Assembly: GCA_934661755.1 (NCBI GenBank)
Contig: CAKUJM010000001.1
Coordinates: 1-64,000 of the forward strand
DNA from: an uncultured Lentisphaeria bacterium
Lineage (GTDB): Bacteria; Verrucomicrobiota; Lentisphaeria; Oligosphaerales; Oligosphaeraceae
DNA: 64,000 bases
Direction: 5' to 3'
The notes beneath the pieces are model-generated. The model was not told the DNA's origin, made no database searches, and worked only from the letters and a program-made list of their open reading frames with translations. Made by a program: the position numbers and the translations under genes. Shown in pieces: positions 27,918 to 37,136 of the stretch (within the stretch, counting starts at the first letter, position 1; every line of letters starts with the position of its first letter).

Positions 27918-28766
27918 ATGACCATCCGCACCAAGAATAAATACCATAGTCCGTTCACACTGATAGAGCTGCTGGTGGTGATCGCGATCATCGCCATTTT
28001 GGCCAGCATGCTGCTGCCGGCGCTGACCAAGGCCCGCGAGAAGGCCCAGCACATCACCTGCATCAGCAACAAGAAGCAGGTCGGGATGTCGCTGTTCTTC
28101 TACACCAACGACATGGATGACTTCCTGCCCTGCGCCATGGTGAGCCCGCGGGCAGGCACTGACAGCGCCTGGTGGCATTGGAGCCAGCTGCTGGCGTGGT
28201 GCAAATACGTCGACACCGCCCGGATCTTCACCTGCCCCACGCCGCTTTGCACCAACTGGAACAGCTATTGGAACTGCCCGGAGACCGAGCTGGCGTGCCG
28301 CCAGGCCAGAAGCGGCCATCTGATGCGAAAGGACATGATCGAGACGGGTTTCTCGCATTGGCAGCTGCTGCCCTGCGGATACAACAGCCACGAGACCGGC
28401 GGCAACGATCCCTATCTCGGCGGCTCCAACCAGAAGACCCTGCTGCGGATCAGCGCCATCACCAACAGCGGCGGGATGCTGCTGGCGGCGGACGCCCAGT
28501 CCGGCCGGCTCTGCAACTCCACCTGGACCGGCGGATCGTATGTCTCGCCCAACCACCTCGGCCGGAATGCGTCGGTAATCCTCTTCGCCGACGGCCATGC
28601 CACCGGTCTGAACCGCCAGGGGGCCTTCACCAAGGACGATAATAACGGCTATTACTACGCTGGCTGGTATGCTAACGGCGGGGCACTGGGGAGATACAAC
28701 ATCGACAACAACGTTTGGACCTACAACGGCATGAACCGCCAGACCGGACCAGACTACGGAGATTGA
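27918..28766 (+). CDS. pseudopilin-like protein with prepilin N-terminal motif
   Basis: A 282-residue protein. After a short basic leader (MTIRTKNKYHSP) comes FTLIELLVVIAIIAIL, the class III prepilin signal and hydrophobic stalk helix, with Glu at mature position 5. The predicted cleavage would be after Pro12, not the usual glycine. The globular domain ends with a SPNHLGRNASVILFADGHA motif, typical of the large pseudopilin-like family of Lentisphaerota and Planctomycetota. It would be processed by a prepilin peptidase and assembled or displayed by a type II secretion-like machine. AGGAGG precedes the ATG by about 10 nt. It lies between A2 and the deacetylase gene. Confidence 0.88.
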   Translation: MTIRTKNKYHSPFTLIELLVVIAIIAILASMLLPALTKAREKAQHITCISNKKQVGMSLFFYTNDMDDFLPCAMVSPRAGTDSAWWHWSQLLAWCKYVDTARIFTCPTPLCTNWNSYWNCPETELACRQARSGHLMRKDMIETGFSHWQLLPCGYNSHETGGNDPYLGGSNQKTLLRISAITNSGGMLLAADAQSGRLCNSTWTGGSYVSPNHLGRNASVILFADGHATGLNRQGAFTKDDNNGYYYAGWYANGGALGRYNIDNNVWTYNGMNRQTGPDYGD

Positions 28767-28768
28767 CC

Positions 28769-30298
28769 ATGAATACAAGACTTTTGGCATTGGCCGCCAT
28801 GGTGACGGCAGCAACAGTGTTTGGCGCAGGGACGCCCAAGAAGGGCGGCATCGCCTTCCGGTTCGACGACAACCAGCCCATCGAGAACTGGAAACGGATG
28901 GCGGCGGTATTCGAGAAGCACGGCGTGCGCTTCAGCATGGGCATCTGCCCGCTTGAGGCATCCCGCAATCCCGAATACGCCGCGTTGCTCTCCGACATGG
29001 CGAAGCGCGGCTATGAAATCATGGACCACACCCCGGAGCACACCGTGGTGAAGATGACCATGGACACCCCGGAGGCGGCGCAGCAGCTGTCGGGCGCGGA
29101 TTTCGTCAATTGCGTCAAGGACCTCACGGTCTACTTCAAATTCCGCTTCAATCCCAGCCATCCATCCTGCAAGCCCTGGGTGATCGGCGTGAAAAACGGC
29201 CATGAGGTGACGATGGAGGACGGCAGCTGGAATGACTCGGATGTCAGCAGGTACGTCGTCTTCCCCGACGGGCGGATCTTCCTCTTCGCCAAGCACGGCG
29301 AAAAGCCGGTGCTGTGCAACCAGTATGGCGAGAACGACGTCCAGCTCCCCGACATGAGCGGCGTGAAGGTGACGGTTGCCAACCGCGACGCCTTTGAGAT
29401 CGACGACCGGGCACTGGAGTTGCTGCTGCAGCGCAGCCGGGATCTGTTCGCCAAAATGGGCGTTCCGGCGCCGCGCACCTACGTCGTCGCCGGCGGCTGG
29501 GGGCTGTATCCATCCCCCGAGCAGCTGGAGCGCACCTGCGGACGGAAATTCGGCTATGCCTCCGGGACCGCGTTCGACGCGGAATGGAGCTCCACCTACA
29601 GCGGCCGGCAGCTGGACCGCTTCGCGATGTCGGCCTACTGGAACTCGCTGGAGAGCTTCACCGTCGAACAGGAAAAGAAGCTCTTCGCCGACCTGCTTGC
29701 CAAGAACTACGTCATCCCGGTGATCAGCCACATGTGGCTGCACGGAGTGAACAATGACTTCAATGAGCTGCTGCGCCGCAACGACGAGTTCCTGGCCTGG
29801 GTCAAGGAAAAGGGCATCCTGGTGAAGAACCATGCGGAGTGGGCGGACACCCTCTATGGCAATCCTGCGGATCCGCAGTATAATATCTTCCCGTCGCTGG
29901 CGTGCGACCTCAATGACGACCAGATCCCGGACGGGTACGACATCAAGGGCGGCACCCCGGTCAAGGACGGCGTGATCAGCGGAAAGGGCGAGCTGTTCTA
30001 CATCAGTTCCCTGAGCGGCTTTTCCGCCGGTCGCAACATCCTGCGCGTCGAGGGCCGGTCGCTGAATGAAAAGCCATCCAAGCTGATCATCGCCTTCCAC
30101 CTCTGCGCGCGCGATTCGAAGAATGCGCGTGAAGACCGCGTGATCGCCATCGAGCTGCCGGCGGCGCCGGATTTCGCCAGCCTGGAAAAGGAGATCGTGA
30201 TTCCGGAATGGGTGGCAGGATCCCATGTCACCTGCATCATCGACGGCGAGGGCCAGCTGCGGAACATCTCGCTGGCGGCCGCCCCCGAAGTCAAGTAG
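28769..30298 (+). CDS. secreted polysaccharide deacetylase-like protein (NodB-type)
   Basis: A 509-residue exported protein with a signal peptide (about 1-20, ending VFGAG). The N-terminal part has NodB hallmarks: FRFDDN with D33/D34 (motif 1) and DHTPEH with H87 and H91 (motif 2, metal ligands). Such enzymes remove N- or O-acetyl groups from polysaccharides. The middle part has an unusual insertion (about 120-210) before a further alpha/beta segment, and the C-terminal 110 residues look like a beta-sandwich. GGAG lies 7 nt before the ATG, which starts 2 bp after the pseudopilin stop. Deacetylase activity is inferred from motifs; the overall fold is more divergent than typical CE4 enzymes. 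Confidence 0.72.
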   Translation: MNTRLLALAAMVTAATVFGAGTPKKGGIAFRFDDNQPIENWKRMAAVFEKHGVRFSMGICPLEASRNPEYAALLSDMAKRGYEIMDHTPEHTVVKMTMDTPEAAQQLSGADFVNCVKDLTVYFKFRFNPSHPSCKPWVIGVKNGHEVTMEDGSWNDSDVSRYVVFPDGRIFLFAKHGEKPVLCNQYGENDVQLPDMSGVKVTVANRDAFEIDDRALELLLQRSRDLFAKMGVPAPRTYVVAGGWGLYPSPEQLERTCGRKFGYASGTAFDAEWSSTYSGRQLDRFAMSAYWNSLESFTVEQEKKLFADLLAKNYVIPVISHMWLHGVNNDFNELLRRNDEFLAWVKEKGILVKNHAEWADTLYGNPADPQYNIFPSLACDLNDDQIPDGYDIKGGTPVKDGVISGKGELFYISSLSGFSAGRNILRVEGRSLNEKPSKLIIAFHLCARDSKNAREDRVIAIELPAAPDFASLEKEIVIPEWVAGSHVTCIIDGEGQLRNISLAAAPEVK

Positions 30299-30347
30299 CC
30301 GGCCGCCACCGCCATCCCCATCAAAAGAAAACATCCAACCTAAAGCT

Positions 30348-31610
30348 ATGATCAGCAGATTCATAATGGCAGTCGGCGCATTGTCGATGACAGTGGCCTT
30401 CATGGCATTCGCCGAAAACCTCGCATTCATCGGCACCACCGACAAGAATCCATTGCTCTACGACTGCAATGAAAAAATGACCTTCACCGTGACGCTGGTG
30501 GATCGGGACAACAACAACCTCCCGGTGCCGGGGCGCACGCTCAGATGGCAGCGCAATGGAGATGACGGCAAGACCGAAAGCGGGACTGCGTCATCCGACT
30601 CGCCGCTGGTTGTGAGCACCTCCATTGACCGTCCCGGCTTTGTGCGGCTCACCGTCAATGTCCTCGGACAGGACGGCGAGGCCGTCAAGGGCGATGATCA
30701 CAAGTTCGACGGCGGCGCCGGCGCAAACGTGGACCAGATCGAGGGCGAGCCGCTGCCTGATGGCTTCAACGAGTTCTGGGACCGCGAGGTGGAAAAGCTC
30801 TACGCCACGCCCTACCAGGTGAAGCTGACGCCGGTCGATTGGCCCAGCCAGGGGATCAAGGTGTCGAAATTCGAGATCACCACCTACCCGGGCGAGGCGC
30901 CCGCCACCGGTCTTATCGGCATGATGGAGGGTTCGGCGCCGAAGAGCCTCGACCTGCATGTCGATGCCGTTGGCTATGGCTTCGGGCGCTACTGGGTGAA
31001 CGACAACCAGATCCGGAAAGGGAAGATCTTTGTCACCGTAGCACGGCAGGGCGAGGATCCCATCCGCGAGGACGAATACTACGCCAAGCTGCAGCAGAAC
31101 GAGCTGAAGGGCTTCTGCTTCCGCCATAACGACGATCTGCGTAAGAACGACTTCTACAAGATGCTGATCCGCGACCTGCGCGCCTTGCAGTATGTCAAGA
31201 CCCTCCCGGAATGGAACGGCGGCAAGCTCACCGTCTCCGGCGGTTCAATGGGCGGCTTCCAGGCCATCGGGATGGCGGCGCTGGACCACGACGTCACCGG
31301 CTGCCACGCGGAGGTGACGTGGATGTGCGACCTATCCGGAGCCGCGAAGCATAACCGCATGGGCGGCTGGCGCCCCGGCTCGACGGAGGTGCTGCGCTTC
31401 TTTGATTCCGTCAATTTGGCGACCCGGGTGAAATGCCCGGTATCCATGCGCATCGGCCTGGGCGACTATGTCTGCCCGCCTTCCGGCGAGATGGTGCTGT
31501 TCCATCGTCTCAAGGTCCCCAAGGCCCTCAGTGCCATGCAAAACCGCGGCCATGGCGGGCCCTTCGGCCCCAATCCGGAAGAATTCCACTACACCGACCG
31601 CATCCGGTAA
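30348..31610 (+). CDS. secreted acetyl xylan esterase-like alpha/beta hydrolase (AXE1 type)
   Basis: A 420-residue exported hydrolase with a signal peptide (about 1-22, ending FMAFA). An N-terminal beta-sandwich (about 25-130) is followed by the hydrolase domain with nucleophile S300 (SGGSMGG), acid D373 (GLGDYVCPP) and base H402 (RGHGGP). This order and the CPP motif after the Asp resemble AXE1/cephalosporin-C deacetylase-like esterases (CE7), which remove acetyl groups from xylan-type glycans. It closes the operon that starts at the GntR promoter. A hairpin terminator begins 14 bp after its stop. Together with the adjacent deacetylase it suggests an acetylated polysaccharide substrate. Confidence 0.85.
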   Translation: MISRFIMAVGALSMTVAFMAFAENLAFIGTTDKNPLLYDCNEKMTFTVTLVDRDNNNLPVPGRTLRWQRNGDDGKTESGTASSDSPLVVSTSIDRPGFVRLTVNVLGQDGEAVKGDDHKFDGGAGANVDQIEGEPLPDGFNEFWDREVEKLYATPYQVKLTPVDWPSQGIKVSKFEITTYPGEAPATGLIGMMEGSAPKSLDLHVDAVGYGFGRYWVNDNQIRKGKIFVTVARQGEDPIREDEYYAKLQQNELKGFCFRHNDDLRKNDFYKMLIRDLRALQYVKTLPEWNGGKLTVSGGSMGGFQAIGMAALDHDVTGCHAEVTWMCDLSGAAKHNRMGGWRPGSTEVLRFFDSVNLATRVKCPVSMRIGLGDYVCPPSGEMVLFHRLKVPKALSAMQNRGHGGPFGPNPEEFHYTDRIR

Positions 31611-31623
31611 CGCCGTGATGGTG

Positions 31624-31660
31624 GCGGGAGGCAGCCGCAAGGCGGGTGCCTCCCGCTTTT
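31624..31660 (+). terminator. Rho-independent terminator after the esterase gene
   Basis: GCGGGAGGCA (31624-31633) pairs perfectly with TGCCTCCCGC (31647-31656) across a 13-nt loop and is followed by TTTT. It marks the end of the GntR-A2 operon. Confidence 0.85.
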
Positions 31661-31849
31661 GCGTTTGCCCCGGGAGGGATTTGGCGATGACGGGGAAGAA
31701 TTCTGTGCCTGTCCAGTTCCCGCCGGCGTCATTCCCTTTTCCGGAGTGACGCGGCGGAAGGGAGGGACGCGAAACTGCCATGGTTTTGCGGGCTGCCGCG
31801 CCAGCCGCGAATGGACGGTGGCCCCGAGCCGGCGCCCTCCAGGTGAAAC

Positions 31850-33553
31850 ATGCCGGAGAACAATCTGCATCTATACGGCCTGCAGGTCCTATGCCACTGC
31901 GGGAGCGGCGCATACGGCGATGTCTACTACTGCCAGGATGCCTCGGGGAAGCGCGTTGCCTTGAAGGTGATCTCCAAGGACAGGATCGGCTCGGGATGGC
32001 GACGCGAACTGAAGGGCATTGCGAGCTACCGCCGTTTTGCCGAGAACAGCCCGCTGCTGCTGAACTTGTTCCATGTCGGCGAGGACGAGTCCAGCTTCTA
32101 TTATACGATGGAGCCTGCCGACGCCGTCGCCAACGTGGGGAAATACCTCCCGGATTCGCTGGCCTGGCGCCTGTCGGCCGGCGCCCTGCCGCCGGAGAGC
32201 CTGATCCCGGTCCTCCGGGGCATATTGTCGGCCATCCGGATCCTGCACGAGGCGGGCTTTGCCCACCGGGACATCAAGCCGGAGAACATCCTGTTCATCG
32301 ATGGCAAGCCCAAGCTGGCGGATCTGGGGCTGCTGGCGCCGTTGTCCGGCACGATGACCCAGCTGGCGGGGACCCTGGATTTTCTGCCGCCCGAGGAGCG
32401 CACCGGAGAGCCTTCGCCGGACACGCGGGACTGCCGCCAGCGCAACGACCTGTACGCCTTCGGCAAAATCATCTACTGTTGCATGACAGGCAACGGCGCA
32501 GACCAGTTTCCGTCCCTGCCGCGGGATTTCCCCCTGACTTTGCAGAACCGGCTGTTCTTCCGGATGGCCATAAGGCTGTGCGACAAGGAGCCGCTCAGGC
32601 GGCTGTCGATGCTGCCGGAGGTGGCCGCCGTCTTCGACGACACGGTGCGGATGTGCCAATATGGCGAGACGATCCCCGACAAATTGCGCCATGCAGGTTC
32701 GCTCCTGTGGCGGAACGCCGTATGCACCGCTTCCCATCTGTCCAGGGCTGTCATCCGGCACTGGCTGCTGTCGCTGCTTTGCCTTGCCGCGCTTGGCGTC
32801 GGCGCTTGGCATGTCTGGCCGCGCCAGCCATACGACATTGCCAGGGAGCAGACCAAGCTGTACCGCCACGAGGGCACGGGCGTTGAAATGAGGATCCCGA
32901 TGGAATGGGAGGTGCTCTCCAGCCAGACGGCGAAGGCGTTGATGGAGGAGCAGGACGACAAGGAGTTGTCCGAACTGGAGAAGAAGCGGAAGGGCTTTTT
33001 TGTCCAGCTTCTGGAATTTGGCTGCGATTATATTTTCTGCGACTATGACGAGCAGCACCAGGACAACATCACCGTCCAGACAATCCCGTTGCCAGGCGAG
33101 GAGATGATGAAGATCCCGGATGACGATCTTCGGGTCTCCATGCAGCAGCTGTACAGGGGGGATCTTGGCTTTGACACGAAGGTGTATGATTTCAGGCGGC
33201 TGACGCTTGCGGGGCATCCCTGCATATACATCGACCTGTCCCATATCCCCGGCACCCGGATCAACAACTACATGTTCCCCCTCAATGACCAATGCCTGGC
33301 AATTGCGCTTACCGCCCGCAGCGAGACCTTCTTTGAGCGCCGGGAGCAATTCCTGTCCATCCTTTCCACCCTGAAATTCAAGGACGCCGCGCCTGCGGAG
33401 GCCGTGGACGGCCTGGCGGCGGCGCCAGTGGCCGATCCGGCACATCATGCGGAGGGCGGCGGACAGGGTGCGGGCGATGGAAGCCCACCCGCAGAGGAAA
33501 ACGCAACCATTCCCCCCGGCGCCGTGAAGTTCGGTGATCCCACGTCAAAATGA
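31850..33553 (+). CDS. membrane-anchored serine/threonine protein kinase
   Basis: A 567-residue Hanks-type kinase. The glycine loop GSGAYGDV is at 18-25, ATP lysine K39 in ALKV, catalytic HRDIKPEN at 139-146 with D141 and N146, and the metal motif is DLG (158-160) instead of DFG. One membrane helix (about 305-322) separates the cytoplasmic kinase from an outer domain of about 245 residues with a TGVEMRIPMEWEV start that resembles small PsbP-like beta domains, ending in a low-complexity Ala/Gly/Pro tail. The outer part may sense envelope signals. AGGTGA precedes the ATG. It is monocistronic by position. The substrate is unknown. Confidence 0.87.
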   Translation: MPENNLHLYGLQVLCHCGSGAYGDVYYCQDASGKRVALKVISKDRIGSGWRRELKGIASYRRFAENSPLLLNLFHVGEDESSFYYTMEPADAVANVGKYLPDSLAWRLSAGALPPESLIPVLRGILSAIRILHEAGFAHRDIKPENILFIDGKPKLADLGLLAPLSGTMTQLAGTLDFLPPEERTGEPSPDTRDCRQRNDLYAFGKIIYCCMTGNGADQFPSLPRDFPLTLQNRLFFRMAIRLCDKEPLRRLSMLPEVAAVFDDTVRMCQYGETIPDKLRHAGSLLWRNAVCTASHLSRAVIRHWLLSLLCLAALGVGAWHVWPRQPYDIAREQTKLYRHEGTGVEMRIPMEWEVLSSQTAKALMEEQDDKELSELEKKRKGFFVQLLEFGCDYIFCDYDEQHQDNITVQTIPLPGEEMMKIPDDDLRVSMQQLYRGDLGFDTKVYDFRRLTLAGHPCIYIDLSHIPGTRINNYMFPLNDQCLAIALTARSETFFERREQFLSILSTLKFKDAAPAEAVDGLAAAPVADPAHHAEGGGQGAGDGSPPAEENATIPPGAVKFGDPTSK

Positions 33554-33637
33554 GGAATTTTGAGGGAGCGCACCGGGGGTGCGCGACCGGAAAATGACGA
33601 AGTCATGTCGCCAAAGAACCAGCTTCACGGATTCAGG
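33551..33637. repeat. dispersed intergenic repeat, copy 1
   Basis: About 87 bp beginning at the stop codon of the kinase gene. It aligns without large gaps to 56487-56572 at roughly three quarters identity by eye. It carries a perfect 7-bp hairpin, GCGCACC-GGG-GGTGCGC (33568-33584), and ends in AGCTTCACGGATTCAGG. The T-tract expected of a terminator is absent. Confidence 0.7.
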
Positions 33638-33647
33638 TTCCATACCA

Positions 33648-33920
33648 ATGACACAACGGCCTAAAATCACCATAGACGTAATCGGTCAGCTTGGCCAGAC
33701 GCCATGCCACCACGGACACCGCCCGGGGCAGTCATTCGACTTCGACACGGATCGCGGCAGGATCTGCCCGATGGCGGTGCATTGCGGCTTCCCCTTCATC
33801 GACATCCTGCGCTACGGCGGAGCGATCCCGGGCCTACCGCCCGGACAGGCGCGGTTCTGCTGTTCCGATGCGGACACGGCGATGGTGTTCCGCGTGACGG
33901 CGACGCCGGCAAAGGAATGA
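33648..33920 (+). CDS. TIGR04076-like small protein
   Basis: A 90-residue protein that matches the pattern of TIGR04076: an opening KITIDVIGQ strand, CHHGHRPGQSFDFD, ICPMAVHCGFPFIDILRYGG, then CSDADTAMVFRV near the end. The conserved Cys/His positions (C18 region, ICP, CSD) suggest metal or cofactor binding, but no function is established for the family as far as I know. The ATG at 33648 gives MTQRPKITIDV. It follows a copy of the dispersed repeat and stands alone. Confidence 0.75.
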   Translation: MTQRPKITIDVIGQLGQTPCHHGHRPGQSFDFDTDRGRICPMAVHCGFPFIDILRYGGAIPGLPPGQARFCCSDADTAMVFRVTATPAKE

Positions 33921-34208
33921 TCCGTCCCCGGGGCCGCCGGATGCCTGGTTCAAGGAAAATACCCCATCCGCAATGAAAACGTTTTTTTGTTGATGAGACG
34001 GTGATTCCGGTGGATGACGGTGGCGTCCAGGTGGAGCCTCCGCCATCACGATCCCTGATTCCGCGCTTCGGGCACGCCGGGGGCTGACTGCTGTCCTCCA
34101 GGACATGCATGGCCGCCGGCGGGGAAAAATGTGGCGGCACCGCCGATCCGATGTCCCTTGGCGGAGCTACATTATACGGCAGTTGCGCGCCAGGCGGCAG
34201 CCACCACC

Positions 34209-35069
34209 ATGACAGACAGGACATTGCCAATTTTATTGACGATCCGCAGGAAATTGCCGGAGTTGTCCGGGAATTTCCGTTCCATTGCGGAGCAGATACT
34301 GGAGAAGCCGGAGAATGTGCTCAATGAGCGCGTGAGCGCCCTTGCCAAACGGAGCCACTGCGATGCCGCGCAGGTGATCCGGCTATGCAAGAAGCTGGGC
34401 TTTGACGGCTTCTCCAGCTTCAAGTCCCATGTCACCCGGGAGTTGCTGAATCAGCGCCGGACGCTGGACAGCCAGATTCCATCACCCCAAAGCACCTTCG
34501 AACAGCTCAAGGCGAAGTTTGCGGAGGATTTTTCACGCACAGTCAACGACACGCTCAATGAAATCGACGAGGCGACGATGATGGCCGCGGTGGCGAAAAT
34601 CCGCGCCGCCCGGCAGATTCTGATTGCCGGATTCGGGTCATCGGGGCTGGCGGCGCGGGATCTGCAGACCAAGCTGCTTCGCCTTGGCTTCAATGCGCTG
34701 TTCCTGGATGACGCTGAAAATCTGCGGCAGATGTGCGCCGCGCTCTCAAAAGGGAGCCTGCTGATTGCATTCTCCTTTGGCGGGAGCACCAGATACCTGA
34801 TTGACAGCACGCAGCTGGCACGCAAAGGCGGCGCCGCAATCATCGGCTTCACCAATTATCCGGATTCGCCGCTGGCGGCGGCCTCAGACTTGACTTTGCT
34901 GACCACCGCCGATGAACAGCAGCTGCGCCTGGGGGCGATGGCCTCGATAATCTCCCAGCATGTGGCCATCGATGTGCTGGTCTCGCTGCTGGCGATGCAG
35001 GACGGGGAAAAGGCCCGCGAACGCATCCTCAACATCTATCAGAAGTCGGCGGACAAGACGCTGAACTGA
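34209..35069 (+). CDS. RpiR/MurR-family transcriptional regulator with SIS domain
   Basis: A 286-residue regulator. The N-terminal HTH_6 domain (about 1-77: ALAKRSHCDAAQVIRLCKKL, then GFDGFSSFK) is followed by a SIS sugar-phosphate-binding domain (about 125-250: ILIAGFGSSGLAARDLQTKL, LIAFSFGGSTRYLID). RpiR proteins sense phosphosugars and control sugar catabolism. It lies 264 bp upstream of the mannose-6-phosphate-isomerase-like/ROK operon, which is the probable target. The start at 34209 gives MTDRTLPILLTIRR; 26 residues of upstream frame are low complexity. Confidence 0.9.
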   Translation: MTDRTLPILLTIRRKLPELSGNFRSIAEQILEKPENVLNERVSALAKRSHCDAAQVIRLCKKLGFDGFSSFKSHVTRELLNQRRTLDSQIPSPQSTFEQLKAKFAEDFSRTVNDTLNEIDEATMMAAVAKIRAARQILIAGFGSSGLAARDLQTKLLRLGFNALFLDDAENLRQMCAALSKGSLLIAFSFGGSTRYLIDSTQLARKGGAAIIGFTNYPDSPLAAASDLTLLTTADEQQLRLGAMASIISQHVAIDVLVSLLAMQDGEKARERILNIYQKSADKTLN

Positions 35070-35261
35070 ATCCCAGTGGCATGGCATCATGCGCCGCCCC
35101 GGGGGAAAAACGGGACGGGAAAAACGCCACGGCGGACGCGATTGGCCATTGTGAACGGCCCGATGCGGCCCTTTGGGAAAAGCCCAATGGCGCATCCCGG
35201 GCGGCAGATTGCGCAAAAAATATTTTTTCAGCTCCACGGGAGGCGAATGGATGGCCTGTCG

Positions 35262-35298
35262 CTGGCATTTCAATAAAAGTGAATTATAATATGCATAT
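35262..35298 (+). promoter_or_regulatory. promoter with palindrome for the sugar operon
   Basis: CTGGCA (35262-35267), a 17-bp spacer and TATAAT (35285-35290). The perfect palindrome ATATGCATAT (35289-35298) overlaps the -10 and the likely start point, a position suited to an operator. RpiR binding is an inference from proximity. Confidence 0.65.
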
Positions 35299-35333
35299 CG
35301 TCAAAAAAATTGATTCACCAGCGAAAAGCCACC

Positions 35334-37136
35334 ATGAGTTTCATGTTCAAGCCATACCGGTTCACCGACCCCGAGGCAGTGAACCGTCCGGTCCTTCCCG
35401 AAGACATTTCCTCTGGCGTAGTTGTCGGCAATGACGCGGTTGCGTCGCGTCTTGTTTCCCTGGCGCCGGAGCACGGCGCGATAATTCTTGACGGCTATGT
35501 CGGCGCCGGGAGCGCCGAGCTGGCGCAGCGCATTGCCGCATCCGCCGGCGGCCGCAGCGTCAAGCTGGTCGATGTCTCGGCAGCCTACAAGAGTTCCGCC
35601 GAACTGGAGGCGATGCTGGCGGACAGCCTGCCGGAGGACCGGGTGATCGACCCGATTCTGCTGTTCGGCAAGTCGGTTCACCGCGAACCGGAGAGCCTCC
35701 TTGACCTGGCCGCATCCGAGGCGCTGTCTGCGCAGCTCGTCCAATGGCGCAGTCACTTCTCGCTAGTGGTGCTGCATGGCTTTGGCGCCGCCTTGCCGCT
35801 TTTCCGCGCGGCGGATGACATTGCGCTCTTCCTGGATGTGACGCCGTTGGAGGCAACGCTGCGGATTCGCGCGCACCAGACCGTCAATTTTGGCGACACT
35901 GCGCGGCGTCCGCTGCCAGCCATCTTCCGCCGGATGTACTACTACGACTACGAGATCGCGATGCTCCACCGCCAGCGGCTGATCATGCATGACGCAATCG
36001 ACTACTATGTCGACGACAGCATCGGCGACTGCATCAAGATGATTCCGCTGGCGGCCCTGAAGCGGCTCTTTGGCATCCAGCTGCGGTCGCCGTTCCGCTG
36101 CACGCCAGTCTACCTGGAGGGCGTGTGGGGCGGCACATTTGTCAAGAAGTTGCGCCATCTGCCGGATGACATGCGCAATTGCGCGTGGGTCTTCGACATG
36201 ATCCCCAACGAGGTGAGCCTGCAGATCAAAGTCGGCGGCACCACCTTCAACATCCCCTTCTCGACCTTCTTCAAGCAGGAGGCGGAAAAGCTGATGGGAC
36301 ACCAGAGCGTGTCGCGCTTCGGCCGGGTCTTCCCGATCCGCTTCAACTACGACGACACCTACGGCGGAAGCGGCAACATGTCGATCCAGGTGCATCCGCC
36401 GAAGGAGTACAGCAACGGTCATTTTGGCGAGCCGTTCCAGCAGGACGAGAGCTACTACTGCGTCAAGACCGCAGGGTCCAGGACCTACATCGGACTGCAG
36501 GATGACTGCGATGTGGATGAATTCTTCCGCTGCGTTGACCGTGCGGAGAAGGAGCACATCCCATTCGACTACGACCGTTATGTGAACAGCTTCCCCAGCG
36601 CGGAGGGCGACCAGTTCCTGCTGCCTGGCGGCACCATCCATGCCTCCGGCCGCAACCAGGTTGTGCTTGAAATCGGCAGCTATACGATCGGCAGCTACAC
36701 CTTCAAGCTGTACGACTACCTGCGCCAGGATCTCGACGGCAATCCGCGCCCGATCCACTCCATCCATGGCAGGAACGTGCTGGTTGCGCAGCGCCGCCGC
36801 AGCGCAATCGACGGGGTGCTGCGGCCAAAGCCGGTGACGGTGCGCGAGGGACCGGGCTGGAAGGAGGAAATTGTCGGCGAGCACGACCTGATCTACTTCA
36901 GCCTGCGCCGTCTCTCGTTCAGCCACGATGTCTCGGATGACACCGGGGGCGAGAGATTCCACGTGCTGGTGCTGGTCCAGGGGGACGAGGCGCTGGTGTA
37001 CTCGAAGCGTGATCCATCCTGCTGCTACCATGCCCGGTACATGGACATGGTGGTAGTGCCATCCTCGATGGGCGAATATGGCATCATCAACCTGGGGAAT
37101 ACGCCATGCATGATGACCAAGACCATGCTGAAGTAG
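35334..37136 (+). CDS. class I mannose-6-phosphate isomerase-like protein with extra N-terminal domain
   Basis: A 608-residue cytoplasmic protein in two parts. The first 230 residues look like a nucleoside-kinase-type alpha/beta domain with a degenerate phosphate loop (DGYVGAGSAELAQRI, lacking the lysine of GxxxxGK). The remainder is a cupin-type phosphomannose isomerase: IQVHPP with H354 and the PGGTIHASG motif with H436 are the expected zinc ligands. It would interconvert mannose-6-phosphate and fructose-6-phosphate. The start at 35334 was chosen for position after the promoter. It overlaps the ROK kinase gene by 31 bp, so the two are coupled. The role of the N-terminal domain is unknown. 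Confidence 0.82.
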   Translation: MSFMFKPYRFTDPEAVNRPVLPEDISSGVVVGNDAVASRLVSLAPEHGAIILDGYVGAGSAELAQRIAASAGGRSVKLVDVSAAYKSSAELEAMLADSLPEDRVIDPILLFGKSVHREPESLLDLAASEALSAQLVQWRSHFSLVVLHGFGAALPLFRAADDIALFLDVTPLEATLRIRAHQTVNFGDTARRPLPAIFRRMYYYDYEIAMLHRQRLIMHDAIDYYVDDSIGDCIKMIPLAALKRLFGIQLRSPFRCTPVYLEGVWGGTFVKKLRHLPDDMRNCAWVFDMIPNEVSLQIKVGGTTFNIPFSTFFKQEAEKLMGHQSVSRFGRVFPIRFNYDDTYGGSGNMSIQVHPPKEYSNGHFGEPFQQDESYYCVKTAGSRTYIGLQDDCDVDEFFRCVDRAEKEHIPFDYDRYVNSFPSAEGDQFLLPGGTIHASGRNQVVLEIGSYTIGSYTFKLYDYLRQDLDGNPRPIHSIHGRNVLVAQRRRSAIDGVLRPKPVTVREGPGWKEEIVGEHDLIYFSLRRLSFSHDVSDDTGGERFHVLVLVQGDEALVYSKRDPSCCYHARYMDMVVVPSSMGEYGIINLGNTPCMMTKTMLK

